This document shows positions 7,385-15,558 of a stretch of 21,512 nucleotides of DNA, piece after piece. Every line of letters starts with the position of its first letter. The stretch's first letter is position 1. The DNA is taken from NCBI GenBank assembly GCA_046758005.1, contig JBHHZJ010000063.1, forward strand, positions 1-21,512, written 5' to 3'. A model generated the notes under the pieces. The model saw only the letters and a list, made by a program, of their open reading frames with translations, had not been told where the DNA came from and did no database searches. The translations under genes and the position numbers were made by a program. The DNA is from JBHHZJ01 sp046758005 (GTDB lineage: Bacteria > Pseudomonadota > Alphaproteobacteria > Kiloniellales > J153).

Positions 7385-8251
7385 ATGGACGACCGACGCA
7401 CCGCCGGCAACGGAAATCACGAAATGACCGACGCGATAGCCAAGACGTTCAACAGGCGTCCCCGGGCCTACGAGGACCCGAATTTCCTGCACAGCCCCGA
7501 CGCCCGGGCGCTGCGCATCCTGGCCGAGTACCTGGAGCCGAACAGCCGCTTCAAGCACTACAAGATCGAGGACACGATCATCTTTTTCGGCTCGGCGCGG
7601 ATGATCCCGCGCGAGCGGGCGCGGACCGAACTTGAGGCCGCGCGGGCCGACGGCGGTGACCTGAAGCGCGCCAGGCTCAGGCTCGAGCTTTCGGAGTATT
7701 ACGAGGCGACGCGCGAGCTGGCCCGGCGCCTGACCGAGTGGTCCAAGAGCCTCCCGGACACGGAGCGCCGCTTCGTCGTGTGCAGCGGCGGCGGGCCGGG
7801 CATCATGGAGGCGGCCAACCGCGGCGCGTCCGAGGCCAAGGGCATCAACGTCGGCCTCAACATCTCGCTGCCCTACGAGCAGGTCGAGAACCCGCACATC
7901 AGCCGGGAGCTCGTCTTCGAGTTCCACTACTTTTTCATGCGCAAGTTCTGGTTCGCCTATCTGGCGAAGGCCGTCGTGGTCATGCCCGGCGGTTTCGGCA
8001 CGCTCGACGAGCTGTTCGAGCTGCTGACGCTCATCCAGACGCGCAAGATCCGCAAGCACCTGCCGATCGTCCTGTTCGGCAGCCGCTATTGGGCCGAGGT
8101 TGTGGACTTCAACGCCCTGGAGGCCCACGGCACGATCGACCCGGAGGACCTGGAGCTGTTCTTCCGCACCGATTCGGTCGACGAGGCCTTCGACTACATC
8201 ACCGAGCAGCTCAAGGCCTATTCGCTCGCCACGCCGGGCCCGACGCTCTAG
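7385..8251 (+). CDS. LOG-family (TIGR00730-like) Rossmann-fold protein, 288 aa
   Basis: This belongs to the lysine-decarboxylase-like/LOG superfamily, whose characterised members are cytokinin riboside 5'-monophosphate phosphoribohydrolases or nucleotide-monophosphate nucleosidases. The phosphate-binding region SGGGPGIMEAANRGA is at 134-148, FFMRKFWF (183-190) supplies the conserved Arg, and the signature PGGFGTLDE is at 201-209, with its Glu. The N-terminal extension of about 60 residues before the Rossmann core is longer than in plant LOG and typical of a bacterial subgroup. Two starts are possible: ATG 7385 and ATG 7424 (275 aa); neither has a strong Shine-Dalgarno, and 7424 has GGAA at suitable spacing. 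The true substrate in this subgroup is unknown. The rhodanese gene follows 80 nt later on the same strand. Confidence 0.88.
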   Translation: MDDRRTAGNGNHEMTDAIAKTFNRRPRAYEDPNFLHSPDARALRILAEYLEPNSRFKHYKIEDTIIFFGSARMIPRERARTELEAARADGGDLKRARLRLELSEYYEATRELARRLTEWSKSLPDTERRFVVCSGGGPGIMEAANRGASEAKGINVGLNISLPYEQVENPHISRELVFEFHYFFMRKFWFAYLAKAVVVMPGGFGTLDELFELLTLIQTRKIRKHLPIVLFGSRYWAEVVDFNALEAHGTIDPEDLELFFRTDSVDEAFDYITEQLKAYSLATPGPTL

Positions 8252-8331
8252 CTTTGGCGGGCGCGCGCGCCCATCTATGGGGCAGGCGCGCCGTCGGGTG
8301 CGATCGGGGCGAGCGGAGGAGGGCGGCCGGG

Positions 8332-8712
8332 ATGTTGAAGAAGGGCTTCAAACAACTCCTGGCCGAGGCGAACGCGACCATCGAAACCGTCGCGGCGCCC
8401 TCGGCCGTCGGCCTGCTCGGCGAGGACGACGTGGTCTTCGTCGACGTGCGCGAGGCGCACGAGCGCGAGCAGGGGTTCATCCCCGGGTCCGTACACGCGC
8501 CGCGGGGTTTCCTGGAATTCATCGCCGATCCCGAGGGACCGATGCACAACCCGGCATTGTCGCCCGGCAAGCTTCTCGTGCTCTACTGCGGCTCGGGCAG
8601 CCGCTCGGCCTTGGCGGCGAAGACGCTGCGGGACATGGGGTTCCCCCGGGTCGGCTCGCTGATCGGCGGCGTTGCGGCCTGGCAGGAGGCCGGCGGTCCG
8701 CTGAGCGGCTGA
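8332..8712 (+). CDS. Rhodanese-like sulfurtransferase, single domain (126 aa)
   Basis: A one-domain rhodanese. The CH2A-type motif VVFVDVREAHEREQGFIPGSVHAPRG runs from about 34 to 59, and the active-site loop is CGSGSR (86-91) with Cys86 as the persulfide-forming residue, in the normal family form. GG(V)AAW near the C-terminus is the usual ending. A 20-residue N-terminal helix precedes the domain, without a signal peptide, so it is probably cytoplasmic. The ATG at 8332 has a GGAGGAGGG stretch upstream. The donor and acceptor of sulfur are unknown. It is probably co-transcribed with, or at least downstream of, the LOG-family gene. Confidence 0.9.
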   Translation: MLKKGFKQLLAEANATIETVAAPSAVGLLGEDDVVFVDVREAHEREQGFIPGSVHAPRGFLEFIADPEGPMHNPALSPGKLLVLYCGSGSRSALAAKTLRDMGFPRVGSLIGGVAAWQEAGGPLSG

Positions 8713-8777
8713 GGCGACCGCTTCGCGGGCGGCGTGTCGCGCCCCGACGGCGAGGCCGGGCTTGTAAGGGGCGCAGT

Positions 8778-8860
8778 TTGACCTCAGGCCTCGGCCTCCG
8801 GTATCACTGTCTCGCCTTTTCGACGCTGTTACGAAAACCGGCCGGTTCGCGTGCCATAAT
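8778..8860 (+). promoter_or_regulatory. Possible promoter region and 12-bp palindrome upstream of the phosphate transporter gene
   Basis: TTGACC (8778-8783) and TATCAC (8802-8807) with an 18-nt spacer form a plausible promoter; CATAAT at 8855-8860 is an alternative -10 without a clear -35. Between them lies a perfect 12-bp palindrome, AACCGGCCGGTT (8836-8847), a possible operator. Confidence 0.25.
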
Positions 8861-8974
8861 GGAAGCGGAACCGCCCTGCCAGGCCGATGCGCGGCCGAGG
8901 CGGGGCCGCGGTCACGCCCGGCCGCGGCCTGGCCCGGGTCCCAGGGGCGTGGCCCCGACTGCGAGGAGCCCTAG

Positions 8975-10699
8975 GTGAGCGGGCACGCGCTATTGCTGCA
9001 TATCGCCGGCGGAGTCGCCCTCCTGCTCTGGGCGACGCGCATGGTGCGCACCGGCATCATGCGCGCCTACGGCGCGGAGTTGCGCCGGATTCTCGGCCGC
9101 TCCACCCGCAGCCGCCTGAGCGCCTGCCTGATGGGCGTGGCCACGGCCGGCGTGCTGCAGAGCGCGACCGCGACCGCCTTGCTCGCCGTGTCCTTCGCCG
9201 GGCGCGGCCTGGTGGAGATCGCGCCGGCGCTCGCCCTCATGCTGGGCGCCGACGTGGGCTCGACCCTGGTGGTCCAGGTCCTGTCCTTCGACGTCTCCGG
9301 GCTCTCGCCGGTGCTGATCCTGGCCGGCGTGATCTCGTTCCTGGCCGGGCCCTCGGCCCAGTGGCGGCACGTCGGCCGTGTGTTCATCGGTCTCGGGCTG
9401 ATGCTGCTGGCGCTCACGCTCGTGGTCGGCGCCTCCGAGCCGCTGCGCGAGAGCATGGCGCTGCAATACGTGCTTCGGCCGCTGGCCAACGATCCGATCC
9501 TCGCAGTGCTGTTGGCGGCGGTGATCACGTGGGTCGCGCATTCCAGCGTCGCCATCGTGCTGCTCGTCATGTCCCTGACGGCGGTCGGCGTGGTGCCGGT
9601 GGGGCTCGGCTTCGCGCTCGTGCTCGGCGCCAACGTCGGCTCGGGGATCATCCCGGTCGCCCTGACCGTCTCGAGCCCCGCGAGGGCGCGGCGCATCCCG
9701 CTCGGCAACCTGTTGGTCCGGGCCGCCGGTGCGGTCGTGGCGTTGCCCTTCATCGGATTGCTGGTCCCTTATATCGAGCTGCTCGGCAGCGATCCGGCGC
9801 GCCAGATCGCCAACTTCCACACGGCGTTCAATGTCGCGCTGGCCGCGGCGTTCCTGCCGTTCGTCACGCTCTTGGGCCAGGCCATGGCAAAGGTTCTGCC
9901 CGACACGGGCGAGGTGGGCGGCGCGGTCACGCCGAAGTACCTCGACCCCGAGGCGATCGGCACGCCCTCGGTTGCGATCGCTTGCGCCACCCGCGAGGTG
10001 CTGCGCATGGCCGACACCGTCGAGACCATGCTGCGCGGCGCCCAGCAGGTGTTGCGCACGGACGACGCCAAGTTGCTCCAGACGCTGAGCAAGCTCGACG
10101 ACGAGATCGACGAACTGCACGAGAGCGTCAAGCTCTACCTCACCAAGGTCACCCGCCACGAGCTGAGCGACGAGGACAGCCGGCGCTGCATCGATCTCAT
10201 CGCGTTCACGACCAACCTCGAGCACATCGGCGACATCATCGACAAGAACCTGCTCGACATCGCCCAGAAGAAGATCCGCAAGCGGCTCGCCTTCTCGGAG
10301 CCGGGCTGGCAGGAGCTGACCGCGCTGCACGAGCGGGTCATGCGCCAGATGCAGCTCGCGATGGGGGTGTTCGTCTCCGGCGACGCCGCGACGGCGCGCC
10401 AGCTTATCAAGGAGAAGGAGCGGTTTCGCGAGCTCGAGCTGCAAGCCGGCCAGAAGCATCTCGACCGGCTGCGCTCCGGGCGGATCGAAAGCATCGAGAC
10501 CTCGGCCCTGCATCTGGACATCCTGCGCGATCTGAAGCGGATCAACTCTCACCTCACCGCGCTCGCCTACCCGATTCTGGACGCCTCCGGCCAGCTGCGC
10601 CGCAGCCGCCTCGTCGGGCAGCCGGAGCCGGAGGCGGAACCGGAGCCCGCGCCGGAGGTGAAACCGGGCCAGGCGGACAGCGCAACCTTCGGCCGCTAG
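8975..10699 (+). CDS. Na+/phosphate cotransporter family protein with PhoU-like C-terminus (574 aa)
   Basis: This is an inner-membrane protein of the NptA/PNaS (SLC34-like) type, predicted to move phosphate with sodium. The internally duplicated transport domain shows both characteristic pairs of motifs: QSATATA (62-68) with GADVGST (91-97), and AHSSVA (188-193) with GANVGSG (218-224). About eight hydrophobic segments lie between residues 5 and 310. From about 345 to 545 the protein is helical and soluble, with PhoU-like stretches such as TTNLEHIGDIIDKNL, suggesting phosphate-linked regulation. The tail (about 550-570) is rich in Pro and Glu. The start is GTG at 8975 with a GAGGAG Shine-Dalgarno. 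Its position 153 nt upstream of the AEP uptake genes suggests handling of phosphate released by that pathway; the direction of transport is not certain. Confidence 0.9.
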   Translation: MSGHALLLHIAGGVALLLWATRMVRTGIMRAYGAELRRILGRSTRSRLSACLMGVATAGVLQSATATALLAVSFAGRGLVEIAPALALMLGADVGSTLVVQVLSFDVSGLSPVLILAGVISFLAGPSAQWRHVGRVFIGLGLMLLALTLVVGASEPLRESMALQYVLRPLANDPILAVLLAAVITWVAHSSVAIVLLVMSLTAVGVVPVGLGFALVLGANVGSGIIPVALTVSSPARARRIPLGNLLVRAAGAVVALPFIGLLVPYIELLGSDPARQIANFHTAFNVALAAAFLPFVTLLGQAMAKVLPDTGEVGGAVTPKYLDPEAIGTPSVAIACATREVLRMADTVETMLRGAQQVLRTDDAKLLQTLSKLDDEIDELHESVKLYLTKVTRHELSDEDSRRCIDLIAFTTNLEHIGDIIDKNLLDIAQKKIRKRLAFSEPGWQELTALHERVMRQMQLAMGVFVSGDAATARQLIKEKERFRELELQAGQKHLDRLRSGRIESIETSALHLDILRDLKRINSHLTALAYPILDASGQLRRSRLVGQPEPEAEPEPAPEVKPGQADSATFGR

Positions 10700-10750
10700 G
10701 AGGCGGCGAGCGAAAAAGAACGAGAAACCCCAAAAAAAAGTGTAACATTT

Positions 10751-10767
10751 TGCCGCCATAGGCGGCA
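10751..10767. promoter_or_regulatory. Perfect inverted repeat upstream of the AEP transporter operon
   Basis: TGCCGCC and GGCGGCA (7-bp arms, 3-nt ATA spacer) lie between an A-rich tract (eight As near 10732-10739) and a weak promoter-like pair, TTCTGT (10768-10773) and TAATGG (10791-10796), 17 nt apart. It could be an operator of the transporter operon. On the minus strand the hairpin is followed by AAAATG, so it is not a terminator in that direction. Confidence 0.3.
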
Positions 10768-10852
10768 TTCTGTCGCCTCCAACGCGCGAATAATGGTCGG
10801 TCTCGAATTGCTTTATCGGGAGGCCGGTCGAACAACAGGGAGCGGAAAAAGT

Positions 10853-11899
10853 ATGAGAAAACAGCGCATTACCCGCCTGCTGGGCGGAATCGCCATGGCC
10901 GCGGCCGCGCTTGCGTTCACGGCCGGCGGCGTGCTGGCCAAGACGACGCTTACTGTCTATACCGCCCTCGAGGCGGAGGAGCTCGAGCCCCTGAGGAAGG
11001 GGTTCGTAGCCGAGCACCCGGACATCGACATCAGCTGGGTGCGCGACTCGACCGGTATTATCACCGCCAGGATGTTGGCGGAGATTGACGCCGGCAACCC
11101 CAAGGCCGATGTCTTTCTGGGAACGTCGGCGACGAGCCTTTTGGTGGTCGACGGACGGGGCATGCTGCTGCCCTACGCGCCGGCGGGGCTGGACAGGCTC
11201 GATGCCAGGTTCCGCGACCCGCGGAATCCGCCGCATTGGGTCGGCGTCGACGCCTACGCCGCGGTGATCTGCTACAACACGGTGGAGGCCAAGAAGTTAA
11301 ACCTGCCCAAGCCCACGTCTTGGAAGGACCTGCTCAATCCGGTTTACCGGAACTATCTCGTCATGCCCAACCCGAACTCGTCGGGAACCGGGTTCCTGAC
11401 CGTCTCGAGCTGGCTGCAGATTATGGGCGAGGACGAGGCGTGGAAGTTCATGGACGCGATCCACGAGAACATGGCCCGGTACACGCATTCCGGGTCCAAG
11501 CCGTGCAGGTTGGCGGCGGCCGGCGAGGTCCCGATCGGAATTTCGTTTGCTTTCCGCGGCGCGCGCCTGAAGCAGAAGGGAGCGCCGCTTGATCTCATCG
11601 TCCCGAAGGAAGGGGTCGGCTGGGAGGTCGAGGCGAGCGGAATCCTGAAAACCTCGAAAAAGATCGAGGCCGCCAAGAAGCTTATCGACTGGCACATCTC
11701 GCCGGCGGCGATGAAGGTTTTCAACGAGTACCTGCCGATTCTGGCCATCCCCGAGGTGGCGAAGCCGGTGGAGCACTTTCCTCCGGACACGATCAAGAAG
11801 ATGATCGATAACGACTTCGGCTGGGCCGCCAAGAACCGGAAGCGGATCCTCAGCGAGTGGCAGAAGCGTTACGACGTGAAGTCGGAACCGAAGGGCTAA
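10853..11899 (+). CDS. 2-aminoethylphosphonate ABC transporter, periplasmic binding protein (348 aa)
   Basis: The protein is an extracytoplasmic solute-binding protein of the iron(III)/AEP class (Fbp-like fold). Residues 1-29 form a Sec signal peptide with predicted cleavage after VLA, and the mature protein begins KTTLTVYTALEAEEL, the usual first strand. NSSGTGFLTVSSWLQIMGED (184-203) resembles the ligand-contact and helical region of this group. The gene order binding protein, ATPase, two-domain permease, with phnW and phnX nearby, is that of the putative AEP importers (the PhnSTUV and AepXVW type systems). The ATG at 10853 has GGGAGCGG upstream. Iron-binding homologues look similar, so AEP specificity rests on context. 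A strong hairpin separates it from the ATPase gene, a common arrangement where the binding protein is made in excess. Confidence 0.85.
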   Translation: MRKQRITRLLGGIAMAAAALAFTAGGVLAKTTLTVYTALEAEELEPLRKGFVAEHPDIDISWVRDSTGIITARMLAEIDAGNPKADVFLGTSATSLLVVDGRGMLLPYAPAGLDRLDARFRDPRNPPHWVGVDAYAAVICYNTVEAKKLNLPKPTSWKDLLNPVYRNYLVMPNPNSSGTGFLTVSSWLQIMGEDEAWKFMDAIHENMARYTHSGSKPCRLAAAGEVPIGISFAFRGARLKQKGAPLDLIVPKEGVGWEVEASGILKTSKKIEAAKKLIDWHISPAAMKVFNEYLPILAIPEVAKPVEHFPPDTIKKMIDNDFGWAAKNRKRILSEWQKRYDVKSEPKG

Positions 11900-11941
11900 G
11901 CCGGCATCCAAGGACTGCCCGGTCCTTCGGCCGGAGCTCGA

Positions 11942-11976
11942 CCCGGCCGTTCCGTGAGACTCACGGGGCGGCCGGG
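11942..11976 (+). promoter_or_regulatory. Strong intercistronic hairpin between binding-protein and ATPase genes
   Basis: CCCGGCCG (11942-11949) pairs with CGGCCGGG (11969-11976), and CCGTGA (11952-11957) pairs with TCACGG (11961-11966). The two intervening TT/GG positions can form U-G pairs, giving a 16-bp stem with a 3-nt loop. No T-tract follows, so it is more likely a 3' RNA-stabilising or partial attenuation element than a full terminator. A smaller stem, AAGGAC/GTCCTT, lies just upstream. Confidence 0.6.
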
Positions 11977-12005
11977 CGCCCCGGGACGCGGTAAATCGGC
12001 GTTAC

Positions 12006-13127
12006 ATGAGCGTAATGACCCAGGAGAAGGCGGAGACGGAGAAGAAGGAGCGCGAGCCGTATCTGCGCATCGAGCGCCTCACGAAGATGTTCGGCTCGTT
12101 TACGGCGCTCAAAGACGTGAGCCTCGACGTCCACGAGGGTGAGTTCATTTGCTTTCTCGGCCCTTCTGGGTGCGGCAAGACGACGCTGTTGCGCTGTGTC
12201 GCCGGGCTCGACATCCAGACGAGCGGCCGCGTCATTCAGGCCGGTGTCGACGTTTCGACGCTGCCGCCGAGCGCGCGAGACTTCGGGATCGTGTTCCAAT
12301 CCTACGCGCTGTTTCCGAACCTGACCGTATACAAAAACCTTGCCTACGGGCTTGAGAACCGAAGGGTCAAGAAGGAGGACATCAGGAAACGGGTCGACGA
12401 GCTCCTGGAACTCGTAGGCCTCGTGGGGCAGGACCAGAAGTACCCGGCGCAGCTTTCCGGCGGCGAGCAGCAGCGCGTCGCGCTTGCCCGCGCGCTCGCG
12501 ACCTCGCCGGGCCTTCTGCTGCTCGACGAGCCGCTGTCGGCGCTCGACGCCAAGGTGCGCGTGCACCTGCGCCGCGAGGTCAGGGAGCTGCAGCGCCACG
12601 TCGGGGTTACCACCATCATGGTGACGCACGACCAGGAGGAGGCGCTCACCATGGCGGATCGCATCGTGGTCATGGATGATGGGGTCATCGTTCAGGTCGG
12701 CGCCCCCATAGAGATTTACCGCGTACCCGCCACGCCGTTTGTCGCCGACTTCGTCGGGACGATGAATTTCCTGCCCGGGGTGGTTCTCGGGCCGCGGCGC
12801 GTGCGCCTCGGGCAAGTCGAGTTCGATTGCGGCGAGGGCCTCGACGGCATCGACCGGGGCACGGCGGTCACCGTGTGCGTACGGCCGGAGGATCTGGCGG
12901 TGCGCGCGCTCGGCCGCGACGCGCCCAATGCCGTGCTCGCACATGTCGAGGGCCTCGAATTCCTCGGCGCGTTTTACCGGGCGACTCTGGCCATCGACGG
13001 GATGGGCGAACAGCTGGTGACCGCCGACTTTTCGCCCAACCTTGCCGGCGAACTCGCAATCCGCCAGGGCGCGGATGTCACCGTCGTGTTTCCCGGCGAC
13101 CGCATGCGCGTGTTCGAGGGCCGGTAG
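12006..13127 (+). CDS. 2-aminoethylphosphonate ABC transporter, ATP-binding protein (373 aa)
   Basis: This is the cytoplasmic ATPase of the importer. All ABC motifs are intact: Walker A GPSGCGKTT (52-60), Q-loop Gln98 in VFQSYALFPNLTV, signature LSGGEQQR (150-157), Walker B LLLLDEP (170-176) and switch His208 in MVTHDQEEALTMADR. Residues from about 240 to the end form the TOBE-type regulatory domain of the CUT1/FbpC/PotA group, ending RMRVFEGR. The ATG at 12006 is the first in frame; Met4 (12015) is an alternative, and neither has a good Shine-Dalgarno. The stop is 11 nt before the permease start. FbpC- and PotA-type ATPases are similar, so the substrate is inferred from the neighbouring genes. 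Confidence 0.9.
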   Translation: MSVMTQEKAETEKKEREPYLRIERLTKMFGSFTALKDVSLDVHEGEFICFLGPSGCGKTTLLRCVAGLDIQTSGRVIQAGVDVSTLPPSARDFGIVFQSYALFPNLTVYKNLAYGLENRRVKKEDIRKRVDELLELVGLVGQDQKYPAQLSGGEQQRVALARALATSPGLLLLDEPLSALDAKVRVHLRREVRELQRHVGVTTIMVTHDQEEALTMADRIVVMDDGVIVQVGAPIEIYRVPATPFVADFVGTMNFLPGVVLGPRRVRLGQVEFDCGEGLDGIDRGTAVTVCVRPEDLAVRALGRDAPNAVLAHVEGLEFLGAFYRATLAIDGMGEQLVTADFSPNLAGELAIRQGADVTVVFPGDRMRVFEGR

Positions 13128-13138
13128 GGAGAGGAACC

Positions 13139-14854
13139 GTGGTCGACGTTGCCATAGCTCGCGCGGCGCCGTTACGCGCCAGGCTCGGCCGCGACGACCT
13201 GATCCAAGGCGGCGGCCTCGCCATCCTGGCGATTTTCCTGTTCGGGGTCGTGCTGTTGCCGATCTTCAGCATGCTGTCCAAGAGCTTCCAGGATGCGGAC
13301 AGGAACTTCATAGGCTTCGCCAACTACGTCGAGTACTCCAGCACGCCGGCGCTGGTGACCTCGGCGGAGCACACGATCACGATCGGCGTCCTCACGACGG
13401 TCATCGTGGTCGTGCTCGCCTTCATATACGCCTACGCGCTGACCCGCAGCTGCATGCCGTTCAAGGGGCTATTCCGGGGCATCGCGCTCGTCCCCATTCT
13501 CGCTCCCTCGCTTCTGCCGGCGATCTCGCTCGTTTACCTGTTCGGCAACCAGGGGATGATCAAGGAAGTTCTTGGGGACTATTCGATTTACGGCCCGATC
13601 GGGATCGTGATCGCGCTCGCCTTCTGGATCTTCCCGCACGCCGTCATCATCCTGACGACGGCACTGGCCATGGCCGATGCCCGGCTCTACGAGGCGGCCG
13701 TGGCGCTGAGGGCGAGCAGGCTGCGCACGTTCTTCACCGTGACTCTGCCCGCCGCCAAATACGGCGTGATGAGCGCGTGCTTCGTCGCCTTCACCTACGC
13801 GATAACGGACTTCGGCGCGCCCAAGGTGATCGGCGGTTGGTACAACGTCCTCTCCGTCGATATCTACAAGCAGGTCGTCGGGCAGTGGAACTTCCAGATG
13901 GGAGCGGTCGTCAGCGTCGTCCTGCTGTTTCCGGTGGTGCTCACCTTCATCGCCGATCGCCTCATCCAGCGCCGGCAGGTGGCGCAAATCTCGGCCGGCT
14001 CGGTGCCGCTGGAGCCGAAGCCGAACCGGCGCTTCGACCTCATCATGCTCGTCTACTGCCTGGTCATCACCTTCATCCTCGTGGGCATGCTGGGGGTTTC
14101 GGCGTACGCCTCGTTCATCAAGTTCTGGCCCTATGACCTGAGCTTCGCGCTCAGCAACTACCAGTTCGACCTTATGGACGGCGGCGGCTGGGATGCGTAT
14201 TGGAACAGCATCAAGATGGCGACGGCCACGGCGTTCTTCGGAACGCTGATCATCTTCACCGGCGCTTACCTGGTCGAAAAGTCGCAGCGCTACGAGGGGT
14301 TCCGCTCGGTGCTGCAGTTCCTCGCCATCGTCCCGCTCGCCGTGCCCGGCATGGTCCTCGGGCTTGCCTACATCTTCTTCTTCAACGACCCGGAGTTTTT
14401 CTTCGGATACAATCCGCTGATCTTTCTCTATCACACGATGGGAATACTGGTGATCTGTACCATCGTGCATTATTACACCGTGCCGCACCTGACGGCGCTC
14501 ACGGCGCTCAAGCAGCTCGACGCCGAATTCGAGTCGGTGTCCGCATCCCTCAAGGTGCCGTTCTACAAGACCTTCACCCGGGTCACGTTTCCCGTGTGCC
14601 TGCCGGCCATCCTCGATATCAGCATCTACCTGTTCGTCAACGCGATGACGACCGTCTCCGCGGTCGTCTTCCTGTGGGGGCCGGAGACGCACCTTGCCTC
14701 GGTCGCGGTGCTCAACATGGACGACCAGGGCGACATCGCCCCGGCGGCGGCAATGGCGATGATGATCGTTTATACCTCGGCCGGCGTGCGAATCCTGTAT
14801 GGCCTGGCCACCCGGGGGTTGGCCGTTCGCACTCAGGCTTGGCGCACCCGCTAG
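13139..14854 (+). CDS. 2-aminoethylphosphonate ABC transporter, fused two-domain permease (571 aa)
   Basis: The inner-membrane channel of the importer is made as a single chain with two BPD_transp_1 domains, the architecture of the putative AEP and FbpB-type permeases. Each half has about six hydrophobic segments, and each carries an EAA loop that contacts the ATPase: EAAVALRASRLRTFFTVTLP (185-204) and SVSASLKVPFYKTFTRVTFP (466-485). A charged linker (about 275-298) joins the halves. The start is GTG at 13139 with a GGGAGAGG Shine-Dalgarno overlapping the ATPase stop region; this gives the expected short N-terminal tail before the first membrane segment. Because both halves are in one protein, no second permease gene is required. 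It is followed by a 120-nt gap to the hemerythrin gene. Confidence 0.9.
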   Translation: MVDVAIARAAPLRARLGRDDLIQGGGLAILAIFLFGVVLLPIFSMLSKSFQDADRNFIGFANYVEYSSTPALVTSAEHTITIGVLTTVIVVVLAFIYAYALTRSCMPFKGLFRGIALVPILAPSLLPAISLVYLFGNQGMIKEVLGDYSIYGPIGIVIALAFWIFPHAVIILTTALAMADARLYEAAVALRASRLRTFFTVTLPAAKYGVMSACFVAFTYAITDFGAPKVIGGWYNVLSVDIYKQVVGQWNFQMGAVVSVVLLFPVVLTFIADRLIQRRQVAQISAGSVPLEPKPNRRFDLIMLVYCLVITFILVGMLGVSAYASFIKFWPYDLSFALSNYQFDLMDGGGWDAYWNSIKMATATAFFGTLIIFTGAYLVEKSQRYEGFRSVLQFLAIVPLAVPGMVLGLAYIFFFNDPEFFFGYNPLIFLYHTMGILVICTIVHYYTVPHLTALTALKQLDAEFESVSASLKVPFYKTFTRVTFPVCLPAILDISIYLFVNAMTTVSAVVFLWGPETHLASVAVLNMDDQGDIAPAAAMAMMIVYTSAGVRILYGLATRGLAVRTQAWRTR

Positions 14855-14974
14855 GAACCGCCCGCCGCCCGGTCGCGGGCCGGCGCGGCGCCCGGTTGCA
14901 CCGGCCGCGCAAGCGCGTCACACTTGCATCATGAACTGGACCGGAGGAGATGGGACCGGCCGGAGACCCTCGCC

Positions 14975-15550
14975 ATGACCGAAGTCGTGCGGCTGCTGCG
15001 CAAGGAGCATACCGACATGGCGATCCTGTTGGATCTCATGGAGCGGCAGATCGCGCTATTCAAGCAGGGCGCCGCGCCCGACTTCAACATCGTGCGCGGC
15101 GTCCTCGATTATTTCCTCACCTACCCGGACCTGTACCACCATCCCAAGGAGGACCTGATCTTCCACAAGCTGCGCGCCCGCGACCCGGAGCAGGCCGCCG
15201 CCGTCGACAGCCTGATCGCCGGGCACCAGGACTTGGCGCACCTGACGCGCCGGTTCGCCAGCGCCACCGTCGACCAGATGCTCCACCCGGACGAGGTGCC
15301 GCGGCAGTGGTTCGCCAGCCTGGCGCGTAGTTTCATCGACACCAACCGGCGCCACATGGCGACGGAGGAGGAGCATTTCTTTCCGCTCGTGCTTCGGGTC
15401 CTGACCGAGGCGGACTGGGCGGATCTCGATACGGCGGTCATCGACCGCGACGACCCCCTGTTCGGCGCCAAGGTGGAAGAGCGCTTCCAGGCGTTGCGCG
15501 ACGCGATCCTGGAGATCGAGCGCAGCGGCCAGCGCTGGCGGCAGGCTTAG
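14975..15550 (+). CDS. Hemerythrin-domain protein (191 aa)
   Basis: The protein is a four-helix HHE/hemerythrin-like domain that should bind a di-iron centre. Candidate ligands fall in the expected order: His12 in KEHTDM, His55/His56 and Glu59 in YHHPKEDLIFHKL, His84 in GHQDL, and His127, Glu131-133 and His134 in HMATEEEHFFPL. It is cytoplasmic, with no signal peptide. The ATG at 14975 is the first ATG in the frame, with GGAG nine nt upstream. It lies between the AEP transporter and the regulator, in the transporter direction. Known roles of this family include oxygen or nitric oxide sensing, iron handling and Fe-S repair; none can be chosen here. It converges on the LysR gene with only 8 nt between the stop codons, and an inverted repeat (GCAGGC at 15541-15546, GCCTGC at 15572-15577) spans both ends. 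Confidence 0.85.
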   Translation: MTEVVRLLRKEHTDMAILLDLMERQIALFKQGAAPDFNIVRGVLDYFLTYPDLYHHPKEDLIFHKLRARDPEQAAAVDSLIAGHQDLAHLTRRFASATVDQMLHPDEVPRQWFASLARSFIDTNRRHMATEEEHFFPLVLRVLTEADWADLDTAVIDRDDPLFGAKVEERFQALRDAILEIERSGQRWRQA

Positions 15551-15558
15551 CGGCGCGC

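Noticed and set aside
10700..10852. Pho box upstream of the AEP transporter operon
   Set aside because: A single CTGTCGC is present, but no second half-site repeat at 11-nt spacing, so PhoB control is not supported by the sequence.
8990..11236. 748-aa open frame on the minus strand across the phosphate transporter and binding-protein gene
   Set aside because: It is antisense to two genes with recognisable families and signal or membrane features; the translation is His/Arg/Gln-rich with no domain.
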